Positions 8,096 through 14,933 of a stretch of DNA of 64,000 nucleotides are shown one piece after another. A program made the position numbers and the translations under genes. Position 1 is the first letter of the stretch, and each line of letters starts with the position of its first letter. Origin of the DNA: Bacteroidetes bacterium UBA2364 (GTDB lineage: Bacteria > Bacteroidota > Rhodothermia > Rhodothermales > UBA2364). The stretch covers positions 23,008 through 87,007 of the forward strand of contig DDTM01000021.1 of NCBI GenBank assembly GCA_002344075.1, given 5' to 3'. Below the pieces are notes generated by a model. It was not told the DNA's origin. It searched no databases and saw nothing but the letters and a program-made list of their open reading frames with translations.

Positions 8096-8683
8096 CTATG
8101 GAAGGATATAGGCTGTTTTTACCAAATCTACAATGGTAGCTTCTTCAGGTAAAAACAAACGCATCCGATCTGCGGTTAAACTCAGTATCTGGATAAACCA
8201 CTTTGGCTGATATTGGGGGCCGGGCTCCATATGCAGGCTATTGATGGCGATTTTGTACCGATGAATCCGCGCATTACGGATATGCCCGCTTGCGTCTTTG
8301 TTGTAGAGGGAAAGGGTGCTGTCTCGAAAAAAAACTGCCACAAACGGCGTTTCGATCGCATTAATGATGCGGCTCACCTCTCTGCTACTATCCTCTATGA
8401 CCCAACGCCGAAATGCCCGGCTTGCACGCCGATTCAGATCGTCCAGTTCGGCATCAAATCCGTAATACCGCTTGGCTCGTTCGGCTTTTATCTGCTGGTA
8501 AACTTGGATGGCTTGTGGTATAGGATTCTGTTTTTTATCTACTTGTGTGCCTTGCTCAGAATAAGAGATAACTTCCCAACGGCCAATGAGCCATTCAGGG
8601 TTGGGTGTTGGACTAGGTTGGGCTGGGCTGGTGGTCGCGGATATGAACCATCCAAACACAAAGAAGAGGTGTTTCGGTGACAT
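8096..8683 (-). CDS. Secreted lipocalin-like protein of unknown function
   Basis: A 195-residue protein with an N-terminal signal peptide (MSPKHLFFVFGWFISATTSPAQ). WLIGRWEVISYSEQGTQVD near residue 32 resembles the opening G-x-W strand of lipocalin-like domains common in Bacteroidota. A charged helical region follows (about residues 60-105, IKAERAKRYYGFDAELDDLNRRASRAFRR), then beta-rich sequence (FVAVFFRDSTLSLYNKD, IHRYKIAINSLHMEPG) to the end. It has no partner gene in the same direction. Function unknown; the lipocalin-like reading rests on the first strand and general fold pattern only. Confidence 0.62.
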   Translation of the reverse strand: MSPKHLFFVFGWFISATTSPAQPSPTPNPEWLIGRWEVISYSEQGTQVDKKQNPIPQAIQVYQQIKAERAKRYYGFDAELDDLNRRASRAFRRWVIEDSSREVSRIINAIETPFVAVFFRDSTLSLYNKDASGHIRNARIHRYKIAINSLHMEPGPQYQPKWFIQILSLTADRMRLFLPEEATIVDLVKTAYILP

Positions 8684-9047
8684 CTGAAATGAGGTTTTAT
8701 GGAAAAATAAAAATACAACGGCGTTATATTTTCACGAAAGTCCCCATAGGAAGTTCCAAAAGGAACTATCATTGTTAAGTGGCTATGCAACTTCCATTTG
8801 GTGCGTTTCAAAACTTCCCAAAGTACCTCGTGAATACCTCTTTCACATTTTATGCGGCCTATTGGATTTTCGTATGATGTCGCCCCTACGGGGCTTTTTT
8901 TATGCACGTCACCAGTTCCCCAACGGCAGGCAAAGATGCCTTTTACATCCTACCTAATCTAAGTGTGTCGTAATGTCTATGGGCATTTTTGAAATGCACC
9001 CGCTTCCGTTTGTCCGAAAAAAATAGTACACCTCAATATTTAAGTAC
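8684..9047. other. Gene-free spacer with two hairpins, possible dispersed repeat
   Basis: No convincing coding frame was found in this 364-base stretch between two leftward genes. It contains AGTTCC-AAAA-GGAACT at 8752-8767, three nearby AACTTCC or complementary copies, and a strong GC-rich hairpin at 8882-8894 followed by a run of T. The arrangement resembles the palindromic intergenic repeats scattered through many Bacteroidota genomes, but only one copy was noticed in this window. Confidence 0.4.
8882..8901 (+). terminator. Orphan terminator-like hairpin with T tract
   Basis: GCCCC-TAC-GGGGC (8882-8894) is followed directly by seven T (8895-8901), so it has the form of a rightward rho-independent terminator. 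No rightward gene ends nearby. It may belong to a small RNA or to a dispersed repeat rather than to a protein gene. Confidence 0.45.
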
Positions 9048-9740
9048 TTAAAAACTAATTACATTGTATTTGATCTTAAACCGTAATTGAATGGTGTGTC
9101 GGACCTTTACAACCTTGCCTTCATGCATTCCTGGTTTCCATTTTGGCATGGCTTTTACCAACCTAATCCCCTCTTCGTCGCATCCTCCTCCAATGCCTTT
9201 TACTACCTCAATATCCGAAATAGATCCATTCTCAGTTACAACAAACTGAACAAAAACAGTACCTTGAATTCCTTTTTCGTGTGCCTTTTGTGGATATTTG
9301 ATGTGTTCAATGAGGTATGCGTTCAACGCAGCTAATCCACCCGGAAACTCTGGTGGTGTATCTACAAAAGCCCTGACCTGTTCTTGGCTTGGAGGAACTC
9401 CCGATCCAAGTGGCAGATCTGAAGGCGTTGCTTGGAGGGAAATCCCTTTATCTAAGGCTTCTTCTGTGGTCAGATCTAAATAGGCCTCGTCTGTGAAGGT
9501 TACTCGGATAGGCTTGACGTTTTGAGGATGGTAAGTAATCGTTTTAATTGTCTTGATTTTGCCCTCCAAAACCATTGTTTTTACAGTATCGGAAGGTATA
9601 ATGGGGATGGGGATGGCATGGAGTGCTGTCATGACGTGGTGGTGGGAACCTGTTGCAACAGCCATTCCGGTAGAAAATACCAAGAACAAAAGACTCCACC
9701 CAACATAAGAATTTCGATAGGTATAAAATTGTTTTATCAT
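9048..9740 (-). CDS. Exported/anchored TonB C-terminal domain protein, truncated paralogue of the M56-TonB gene
   Basis: A 230-residue protein from MIKQFYTYRNSYVGWSLLF. The frame is open 62 codons upstream, but that part resembles nothing nearby. It has one membrane segment (about residues 12-29), a linker, and a TonB-type C-terminal domain with FVDTPPEFPGG, IKYPQKAHEKGIQGTVFVQFVV and GGGCDEEGIRLVKAMPKWKPG. Residue for residue it parallels the second half of the adjacent M56 gene from MKKQTYSYRHS onward: DTVKTMVLEGKIK against DTVKTMMVERKIK, and IRVTFTDEAYLDLT against IRVTFTDKTFLDMT. It lacks the peptidase half and the poly-proline tract. A strong terminator upstream (9918-9955) means it needs its own promoter. 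Probably interacts with outer-membrane transport or energy-transducing proteins. Confidence 0.8.
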   Translation of the reverse strand: MIKQFYTYRNSYVGWSLLFLVFSTGMAVATGSHHHVMTALHAIPIPIIPSDTVKTMVLEGKIKTIKTITYHPQNVKPIRVTFTDEAYLDLTTEEALDKGISLQATPSDLPLGSGVPPSQEQVRAFVDTPPEFPGGLAALNAYLIEHIKYPQKAHEKGIQGTVFVQFVVTENGSISDIEVVKGIGGGCDEEGIRLVKAMPKWKPGMHEGKVVKVRHTIQLRFKIKYNVISF

Positions 9741-9917
9741 AACTTCACTTTCATGATTTAAATGGTCTATGACGAAAGTACTTGGAACACAAGTAAAATT
9801 ATTTATATGGCTTTTCAGAATCAGAGTAGTTTTTACTGAAATATACAAATACGAGATTCTATCGAAAGTATTAAATTTCATTGTTCCAAAAAAGTTTCTA
9901 CCCAAAGTTCTTTGAAA

Positions 9918-9955
9918 AAACGGCATAAGACTTTGTACATCGTCTTATGCCGTTT
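9918..9955 (-). terminator. Strong terminator after the M56-TonB gene
   Basis: A perfect 14-bp stem (AAACGGCATAAGAC at 9918-9931 with its complement at 9942-9955) encloses a 10-base loop, 18 bases past the M56-TonB stop. On the minus strand it is followed by a run of six T. It separates the M56-TonB transcript from the paralogue downstream. Confidence 0.85.
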
Positions 9956-9973
9956 CACAATATCCTATCGTTT

Positions 9974-11626
9974 TTACGATAGTTTAAAAAGTACCTGAAC
10001 AGTGTATCGGACTTTGACGGGTGTTCCTTCATGAGAACCGGGCGTCCATGATGGCATTTCTTTCACCAAGCGGAGTGCTTCTTCGTCGCATCCTCCGCCA
10101 ATACCCCGCACTACCTTTGCATCCTCAATATGTCCTTCCTTATTCACTACAAACTGAATAAAAACAGCGCCTTCAATACCTGCACGTTGTGCTTCGGTGG
10201 GGTATTTCAGATGAGTCGTAAGGTATGTCCTTAGGCCGTTCGCACCACCCGGAAATTGGGCATGCACGTCCACAAACGTCCACACATTATCTTTGTCTGG
10301 CGTTGTATCTGATTTCGATTTGTGGTCTTCCGGATTTGCAACCTTATAATTCAAAGGCTTTTCTATCCATTTGCCATTCGGCGGTGGTGGTGGCGGTGGT
10401 GGTGGTGGTGGGAGCAGAATCCCCTTCGATAATGCTTCGTCCGAGGTCATGTCCAAAAAAGTTTTGTCTGTAAACGTTACTCGAATTGGTTTTGGGTTTT
10501 TCGGGTGGACACTTACTGTTTTGATGGCTTTTATTTTCCGCTCTACCATCATGGTCTTAACTGTGTCGCGTGAGGCTATAGGTGTGCCATCTGGCTTTAT
10601 AATTGTCATGGGGCGCTCAAAAAAACCTGTTGCGGCAGTGAGTCCACTAGCAAAGATTAAAAGCAACAGACTCCACCAGAGATGGGAATGTCGGTATGAA
10701 TAGGTTTGTTTTTTCATGGTTTGAACCCTTCTTTTGAGTTGATGAAATTGCGGCGAGGCCATCGCGGAAAGCAATGGATTCGTTCGCTCGGATTCGCTTG
10801 CAAGCAATTTGTATAATAATTGGGCATAAGTTTGCCGAGACACCCCAGGCCCAGACAAAACCTCGGCGTCGCAGGTAGCTTCGCGGGCAAACATAATTTC
10901 TTGGTGGCAATGCTTGACCAACGGATGCCAACCCAATACCAACAAAAGGCATTCTTCCAAAAAACGCCACAACACATCCACTCGGCGGATATGTACCAGT
11001 TCGTGGTGGATCGCCATTGTGCGTGCATGGCTGGGCGGCAATAGCGCCGGCGGGAACACCAAAACAGGGCTAAAGATGCCAAAAGTGAATGGGGAAAAGG
11101 ACATTGGGGCCGTAAACAGCCGAACATCACGGCGGATACCCATCTGTGTACTCCGATTTTGTACCTCGGCGATGAATTCGGGGGTGTTTACCAGAGAAAG
11201 TAAGTTGCGCAATGCCCGCAAATCTTGCCATGAAGCCCAGAGTTGTCTGCCAGACCTCAAGCCACGTAGAACCACCAAAATCCATAACACCAAAGGAATC
11301 AGGTATAGTTGTCGTGCCGTGAGTATGGGGGCATTTGAGGATGATTCCGGCACTCCGAATGCTCCTTGTAGCAGTTCAAATCCCACCAATCTTGAACTGG
11401 CTTCTACCTCCCAAACGGGCAACCAACCCCAATTTGCCCACATTACGCCAAATGGCAACGACCAAAAAACCGCCAAACGAACCGCAAGTATGTGACGCGG
11501 CGCATCCACCTGAAGAAGGATGCGGTCTATGATCCAGGCAAAGGCACTCCAAACGCCAATCGGTAGCCAAAAGGCAAACAAAAACCTCGCCCCAGCGTCT
11601 TGCAGGGCCTCTAATGTGGTTTCCAT
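9974..11626 (-). CDS. BlaR1/MecR1-like M56 membrane metallopeptidase fused to a TonB C-terminal domain
   Basis: A 550-residue membrane protein. Hydrophobic segments lie near residues 14-32, 46-63, 105-121, 222-233 and 316-333. Between the third and fourth is the M56 zinc site H208-E209-L-V-H212, with REATCDAE (about 248-255) supplying the downstream acidic ligand. After the last membrane helix come a linker, an 11-proline tract (406-416) and a TonB-type domain (FVDVHAQFPGG, LKYPTEAQRAGIEGAVFIQFVV, GGGCDEEALRLVKEMPSWTPG). BlaR1 proteins cleave BlaI-type repressors, and blaI lies 29 bases upstream, so repressor cleavage is likely. No penicillin-binding sensor is present; the TonB domain replaces it, so the inducing signal probably differs from beta-lactams. 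Confidence 0.88.
   Translation of the reverse strand: METTLEALQDAGARFLFAFWLPIGVWSAFAWIIDRILLQVDAPRHILAVRLAVFWSLPFGVMWANWGWLPVWEVEASSRLVGFELLQGAFGVPESSSNAPILTARQLYLIPLVLWILVVLRGLRSGRQLWASWQDLRALRNLLSLVNTPEFIAEVQNRSTQMGIRRDVRLFTAPMSFSPFTFGIFSPVLVFPPALLPPSHARTMAIHHELVHIRRVDVLWRFLEECLLLVLGWHPLVKHCHQEIMFAREATCDAEVLSGPGVSRQTYAQLLYKLLASESERTNPLLSAMASPQFHQLKRRVQTMKKQTYSYRHSHLWWSLLLLIFASGLTAATGFFERPMTIIKPDGTPIASRDTVKTMMVERKIKAIKTVSVHPKNPKPIRVTFTDKTFLDMTSDEALSKGILLPPPPPPPPPPPNGKWIEKPLNYKVANPEDHKSKSDTTPDKDNVWTFVDVHAQFPGGANGLRTYLTTHLKYPTEAQRAGIEGAVFIQFVVNKEGHIEDAKVVRGIGGGCDEEALRLVKEMPSWTPGSHEGTPVKVRYTVQVLFKLS
10379..10411 (-). repeat. Trinucleotide repeat coding for 11 consecutive prolines
   Basis: Eleven proline codons (CCA/CCC/CCG on the minus strand, read as GGT/GGC repeats on the plus strand) lie between the membrane-proximal half and the TonB domain of the M56 protein. 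The unit is three bases, so slippage would change spacer length without breaking the frame. Poly-proline spacers are typical of TonB proteins that span the periplasm. Confidence 0.85.
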
Positions 11627-11655
11627 GATGCTTCTGTTTTTGGGTTATGAAACCG

Positions 11656-12042
11656 TTAATCCGGATCTTCGTCTATTGCGGCAATCATTGCCCGAATTTC
11701 GGCCTTTTCCGATTCACTGAGGCGCTCATGCCCCACCAGCGTTTGTACTAAGGCCACCGACGAACCTTTAAAAACCTTGTCCAATAAATTCTCTAACATT
11801 CCGCCGCGTACTTCTTCGGGGGTTCTGATGGCAGAATAGATGTACGTTATGCCTTCCGTGCGGTATTGCAAATATTCTTTTCGGGCTAAGTTTTTCATGG
11901 TGGTCATGATGGTCGTATAGGCGGTTTTACGCTGACGCAAGATGCACTCGTGTACTTGGCCTACGGTTGCCTCGCCCAATTCCCAAACGATTTGGAGCAC
12001 TTCCATTTCGGTTGTGCCTAAAGGATCAATTGGTTTTCTCAT
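11656..12042 (-). CDS. blaI: BlaI/MecI/CopY-family transcriptional repressor
   Basis: A 128-residue winged-helix repressor. The N-terminus MRKPIDPLGTTEMEVLQIVWELGEATVGQV is the family opening, followed by the recognition region KTAYTTIMTTMKNLARKEYL and the wing (YRTEGITYIYSA). The C-terminal half (about residues 75-118) forms the dimerisation helices. It is the first gene of a two-gene operon with the M56-TonB protease. Two inverted copies of a TACTA/TAGTA dyad bracket its promoter (12051-12123), which points to autorepression. By analogy with BlaI-BlaR1, the M56 protein would inactivate it by cleavage in the dimerisation region. The regulated genes beyond this operon are unknown. Confidence 0.92.
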   Translation of the reverse strand: MRKPIDPLGTTEMEVLQIVWELGEATVGQVHECILRQRKTAYTTIMTTMKNLARKEYLQYRTEGITYIYSAIRTPEEVRGGMLENLLDKVFKGSSVALVQTLVGHERLSESEKAEIRAMIAAIDEDPD

Positions 12043-12050
12043 AATTATCG

Positions 12051-12066
12051 TACTATTATTTTAGTA
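12051..12066. promoter_or_regulatory. BlaI-type operator 1 (over the predicted start site)
   Basis: TACTATTATTTTAGTA is a dyad with 5-base arms TACTA/TAGTA. It sits 9-24 bases upstream of the blaI start codon and covers the predicted transcription start of the promoter at 12073-12101. An inverted, nearly identical copy lies at 12108-12123. Confidence 0.72.
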
Positions 12067-12072
12067 GTTGAT

Positions 12073-12101
12073 AATCTACGAAAGGTAAAACGGTTTGTCA
12101 A
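12073..12101 (-). promoter_or_regulatory. Predicted blaI promoter, TTGACA - 17 bp - TAGATT
   Basis: On the minus strand TTGACA (12101-12096) is separated by exactly 17 bases from TAGATT (12078-12073). This is a sigma-70-like arrangement with a perfect -35 box. It is flanked by the two operator dyads. It is prediction by eye. Confidence 0.6.
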
Positions 12102-12107
12102 GAGAGA

Positions 12108-12123
12108 TACTAAAATAATAGTT
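12108..12123. promoter_or_regulatory. BlaI-type operator 2 (upstream of the -35 box)
   Basis: TACTAAAATAATAGTT is the inverted copy of operator 1, matching 15 of 16 positions. It lies immediately upstream of the TTGACA box. Two operators around one promoter is the arrangement expected for a BlaI-type dimer repressor. Confidence 0.7.
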
Positions 12124-12334
12124 GGAAGGAGGGTGCACGAGGTTCCCAAGCCCATCCGGTTGGATTTTGACGGATTGCCCTTCTATGGTAAAAGTTGGCT
12201 TGGTCTTAAGGCAGAGATGGTTTAAATTAAAAGCCTCTTTCCCATAATAATGTTAAAGCAAACGGGCATACGCCGAAGCCGTGAGCGCATCCCCACCTCC
12301 ATAACTTCATCTTATATCTTTCATTAAAACTCTC

Positions 12335-13423
12335 ATGCCCTTTTATCAAAACCTTCATCCAGAACGCGACCAGACAGACAAACGAATTGTGGAAAATCTG
12401 ATTCGCCTGCGAGGTGCTTTGCGCAAGACCGATATTCCGGGCCGTTCTTTGAACGACACACTCTTGGTAGCCACGTGGAATCTACGCGATTTTGACAAAC
12501 CCTCTTTCGGGTTCCGGTCCAAAGAAGCATTTTATTACATTGCCGAAATCATTGCACGATTCGATTTGGTGGCCATTCAAGAGGTCTATAAAGATTTGAC
12601 GGCACTTAATGAGGTGATGCGGATTTTGGGAAGCGACTGGGATTATATTTTTACCGATGCCACCGAAGGTGCGCAAGGCAATGGCGAGTGCATTGCATTT
12701 GTGTTTGATAAGCGAAAGGTGGTTTTTGGGGGCTTGGCTGGAGAATTGGTAATACCGCCAGAAGACAACAAGCTCGTGCCGCAATTTTGGCGGACGCCCC
12801 TTATCTGTGGCTTTCGTGCTGGCTGGGCCAAGTTTATGATCTGCTCCGTCCATATCCTGTGGGGCAAGACCCAAGGAAGCAAGCCACCACCAGAGCGCAT
12901 CGAAGAAATTACACGATTGGCCCAATTCCTGAAAAAACGTACCGAAGACAAAACCGCATGGGCCAGAAAACTGATTCTCTTGGGGGATTTCAATATTGGC
13001 AAGCATGGAGATGCAACCTATAAACCTCTTGAAGAGGCGGGATTTATTGTCCCCGAACACCTAAAGGAGGTTTATACCAATATTACACGCGACAAGCAAT
13101 ACGACCAAATTCTGTTTAGGCAACTGGAAGACTCTTTAGAATTTATTAAGGGTGGTACTTTTGATTACTTCGAACATGTGTTTCGGGAAGAGGATGAGCC
13201 CGCTTATGCAGCCGAAATTGAAGCATACCGTTCAAAAAGAACCAAATCTGAACCCAACGACAATCCGGAAACAAGCGAATCTGAGGATAAAAAACGATTG
13301 GCCTACTATAGGAAATGGCGTACCTATCAAATGTCCGATCATTTACCACTTTGGGTGGCGTTCCGGATTGACTTTTCGGATGAATACCTCGAACGAAAAC
13401 TAAAACCCCAAACACCTACTTAA
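12335..13423 (+). CDS. Endonuclease/exonuclease/phosphatase-family protein
   Basis: A 362-residue protein of the EEP (DNase I-like) superfamily, Mg-dependent phosphodiesterases. Motifs in order are ATWNLRDF (N49), AIQEV (E83), SVHILWG (catalytic His region), LLGDFNI (D and N, near 220-222) and MSDHLPLW near the C-terminus. There is no signal peptide, so it is likely cytoplasmic. A polar, charged segment (about residues 285-315, RSKRTKSEPNDNPETSESEDKK) interrupts the last part of the fold. Substrate (DNA, RNA or phospholipid) cannot be told. Monocistronic, about 110 bases before the YqgE gene. Confidence 0.88.
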   Translation: MPFYQNLHPERDQTDKRIVENLIRLRGALRKTDIPGRSLNDTLLVATWNLRDFDKPSFGFRSKEAFYYIAEIIARFDLVAIQEVYKDLTALNEVMRILGSDWDYIFTDATEGAQGNGECIAFVFDKRKVVFGGLAGELVIPPEDNKLVPQFWRTPLICGFRAGWAKFMICSVHILWGKTQGSKPPPERIEEITRLAQFLKKRTEDKTAWARKLILLGDFNIGKHGDATYKPLEEAGFIVPEHLKEVYTNITRDKQYDQILFRQLEDSLEFIKGGTFDYFEHVFREEDEPAYAAEIEAYRSKRTKSEPNDNPETSESEDKKRLAYYRKWRTYQMSDHLPLWVAFRIDFSDEYLERKLKPQTPT

Positions 13424-13531
13424 TGGCCCGTGATGATCTTGACAACACGATTCTTGCCTGCGGAAAAGGCCATGATTGGGTTGAATCTTGATTCCACCCA
13501 ACGTATTTTCTACGACAAAACCTGACTGGCC

Positions 13532-14101
13532 ATGTCCGAAAAAAAGAAAAAACCCAAAAAACCAACGATTGGAACCTTGCTCATCTCAGAGCCAATGATG
13601 ACTGACCCCAACTTCCGACGTTCTATTGTGCTTGTCTGCGACCATAACGAAGATGGGACTTTTGGTTTGGTATTAAATGATACCTTACCTCATATGCTCT
13701 CGGAGGTGTTGGACTACAACAGCAACTTTGATACATCGCTCCGGTTGGGTGGACCATGTGAACCACAGACCCTGCATGTACTCCATGCGTATGACGATTT
13801 ACCAGAATCGCAATGGATTGCCGATGGTCTCTACTGGGGAGCCAATTTTGAAGAATTGGAAAGGCGGTTGGCTTTAGGAACACTTCAGCCCGAAAAAGTA
13901 GCCTTTTTCCTTGGATATTCTGGATGGAGTGCCGGACAATTGGAAAGTGAAATTCGGCAAAAGGATTGGTTTATTACCACAGTTAAGCCGGATTGGGTCT
14001 TTGCAGGCGTCGGTACGCAGGCCTGGCGACAAGCCTTGCGCCAAATGGGAGGGACTTTCGGCATTTTGGCCAACTTTCCGGATGATCCAAGGCTGAATTA
14101 G
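13532..14101 (+). CDS. YqgE/AlgH-family protein
   Basis: A 189-residue protein with the UPF0301 pattern: GTLLISEPMMTDPNFRRSIVLVCDH near the start, GTFGLVLND, LRLGGPCEP, YWGANFEELERRL and VAFFLGYSGWSAGQLESEI. A basic N-terminal extension (SEKKKKPKKP) precedes it. The family is widespread, mostly of unknown biochemical function; AlgH was linked to regulation in Pseudomonas. No signal peptide. It often neighbours the Holliday-junction resolvase gene yqgF, which is not seen here. Confidence 0.92.
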   Translation: MSEKKKKPKKPTIGTLLISEPMMTDPNFRRSIVLVCDHNEDGTFGLVLNDTLPHMLSEVLDYNSNFDTSLRLGGPCEPQTLHVLHAYDDLPESQWIADGLYWGANFEELERRLALGTLQPEKVAFFLGYSGWSAGQLESEIRQKDWFITTVKPDWVFAGVGTQAWRQALRQMGGTFGILANFPDDPRLN

Positions 14102-14217
14102 CCCTCTGGAAGTAGGATATTTGGGGAAAATATTCTCTCTGTTACACAAACTGCATGATTCAATAGTATCTTTTTAAGTTTTTAAAAGACGTTCCCTCGA
14201 AAAGTAAAATTAAGATA

Positions 14218-14688
14218 ATGAACAAAATTAAGTATTTGTTTTTTCTACTTGTCCTGTTTGTACTTCCAGCCTGCCAAGACGATCCCGTCAAAAAGTATGA
14301 GGGACGAAATCCTAAAGCAGGGATCTTTTTAGAGCAAGGAAAAGACTTGATGCTCAAAAACGATACCTACATGGATGCCGAAACCGGAAAACCCTATACT
14401 GGCGAAATCAAAGGCGCCATTCCCCAAGATGTAACCCAGCGAATGGACGCTAAAATGAAAAATGGGAAATTTGAAGGCGAGTATAAGGTCTATTTTACCG
14501 AAAATGGTAAAGAGTTCCTCCGGCTAAAACGAACTTATAAAAATGGGATCGAAGTAGGTACCACTACAAAATATTACTCTGATGGCAAAGTCCTTGCAGA
14601 ATTCAAATATAATGACCAAGGGAAACTAATATGTAGCGTGAACTACGACAAAGCCGGAAAAAAGACCTTCAATAACTGCATAAACTAA
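14218..14688 (+). CDS. Lipoprotein with MORN/YwqK-like repeats
   Basis: A 156-residue lipoprotein. The signal MNKIKYLFFLLVLFVLPAC has a clear lipobox with C19. Three short repeat-like units follow: YTGEIKGAI, GKFEGEYKVYFTENGKEFLRLKRTYKNGIEVGTTTKYYSDGKVLAEFKYNDQ in segments, and GKLICSVNYDKAG. The G-x-Y/F-x-G-x-x-x-x-Y spacing resembles the antitoxin-component YwqK/MORN_2 type repeats of Bacteroidota surface lipoproteins. Role unknown. It stands alone, about 245 bases before the giant repeat-protein gene. Confidence 0.72.
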   Translation: MNKIKYLFFLLVLFVLPACQDDPVKKYEGRNPKAGIFLEQGKDLMLKNDTYMDAETGKPYTGEIKGAIPQDVTQRMDAKMKNGKFEGEYKVYFTENGKEFLRLKRTYKNGIEVGTTTKYYSDGKVLAEFKYNDQGKLICSVNYDKAGKKTFNNCIN

Positions 14689-14933
14689 CCGGTACGTTGC
14701 GTACTTCTCGCGAATTCGTGATAGGATGCGTGTTCCACATTTGCATTTTGAGTGCACTTGACGTAATATATCGGTGATGTATTGGATTCAAGGCGTCAGT
14801 GAGACAGGAGTAGTGTATGCCCTTTTCTTGTTGAGGTACTTTTGCATTTATACATCGTTTTTAAAATGACCCTTAACAATACCAATAACCTAATCCTTAA
14901 CAATCACTCTAACTAACAGTAATCTGAAGAGGT

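Noticed and set aside
8213..8680. 155-residue frame opposite the secreted lipocalin-like gene
   Set aside because: The minus-strand frame has a signal peptide and beta pattern; the plus-strand frame has neither.
10371..10703. Frame starting with poly-glycine
   Set aside because: Antisense of the poly-proline tract in the M56-TonB gene.
14837..14844. TACTTTTG as a promoter -7 box for the giant gene
   Set aside because: It matches TAnnTTTG, but no -33 partner at proper spacing was seen; a competing TTGACG at 14758-14763 is equally weak, so no call was made.
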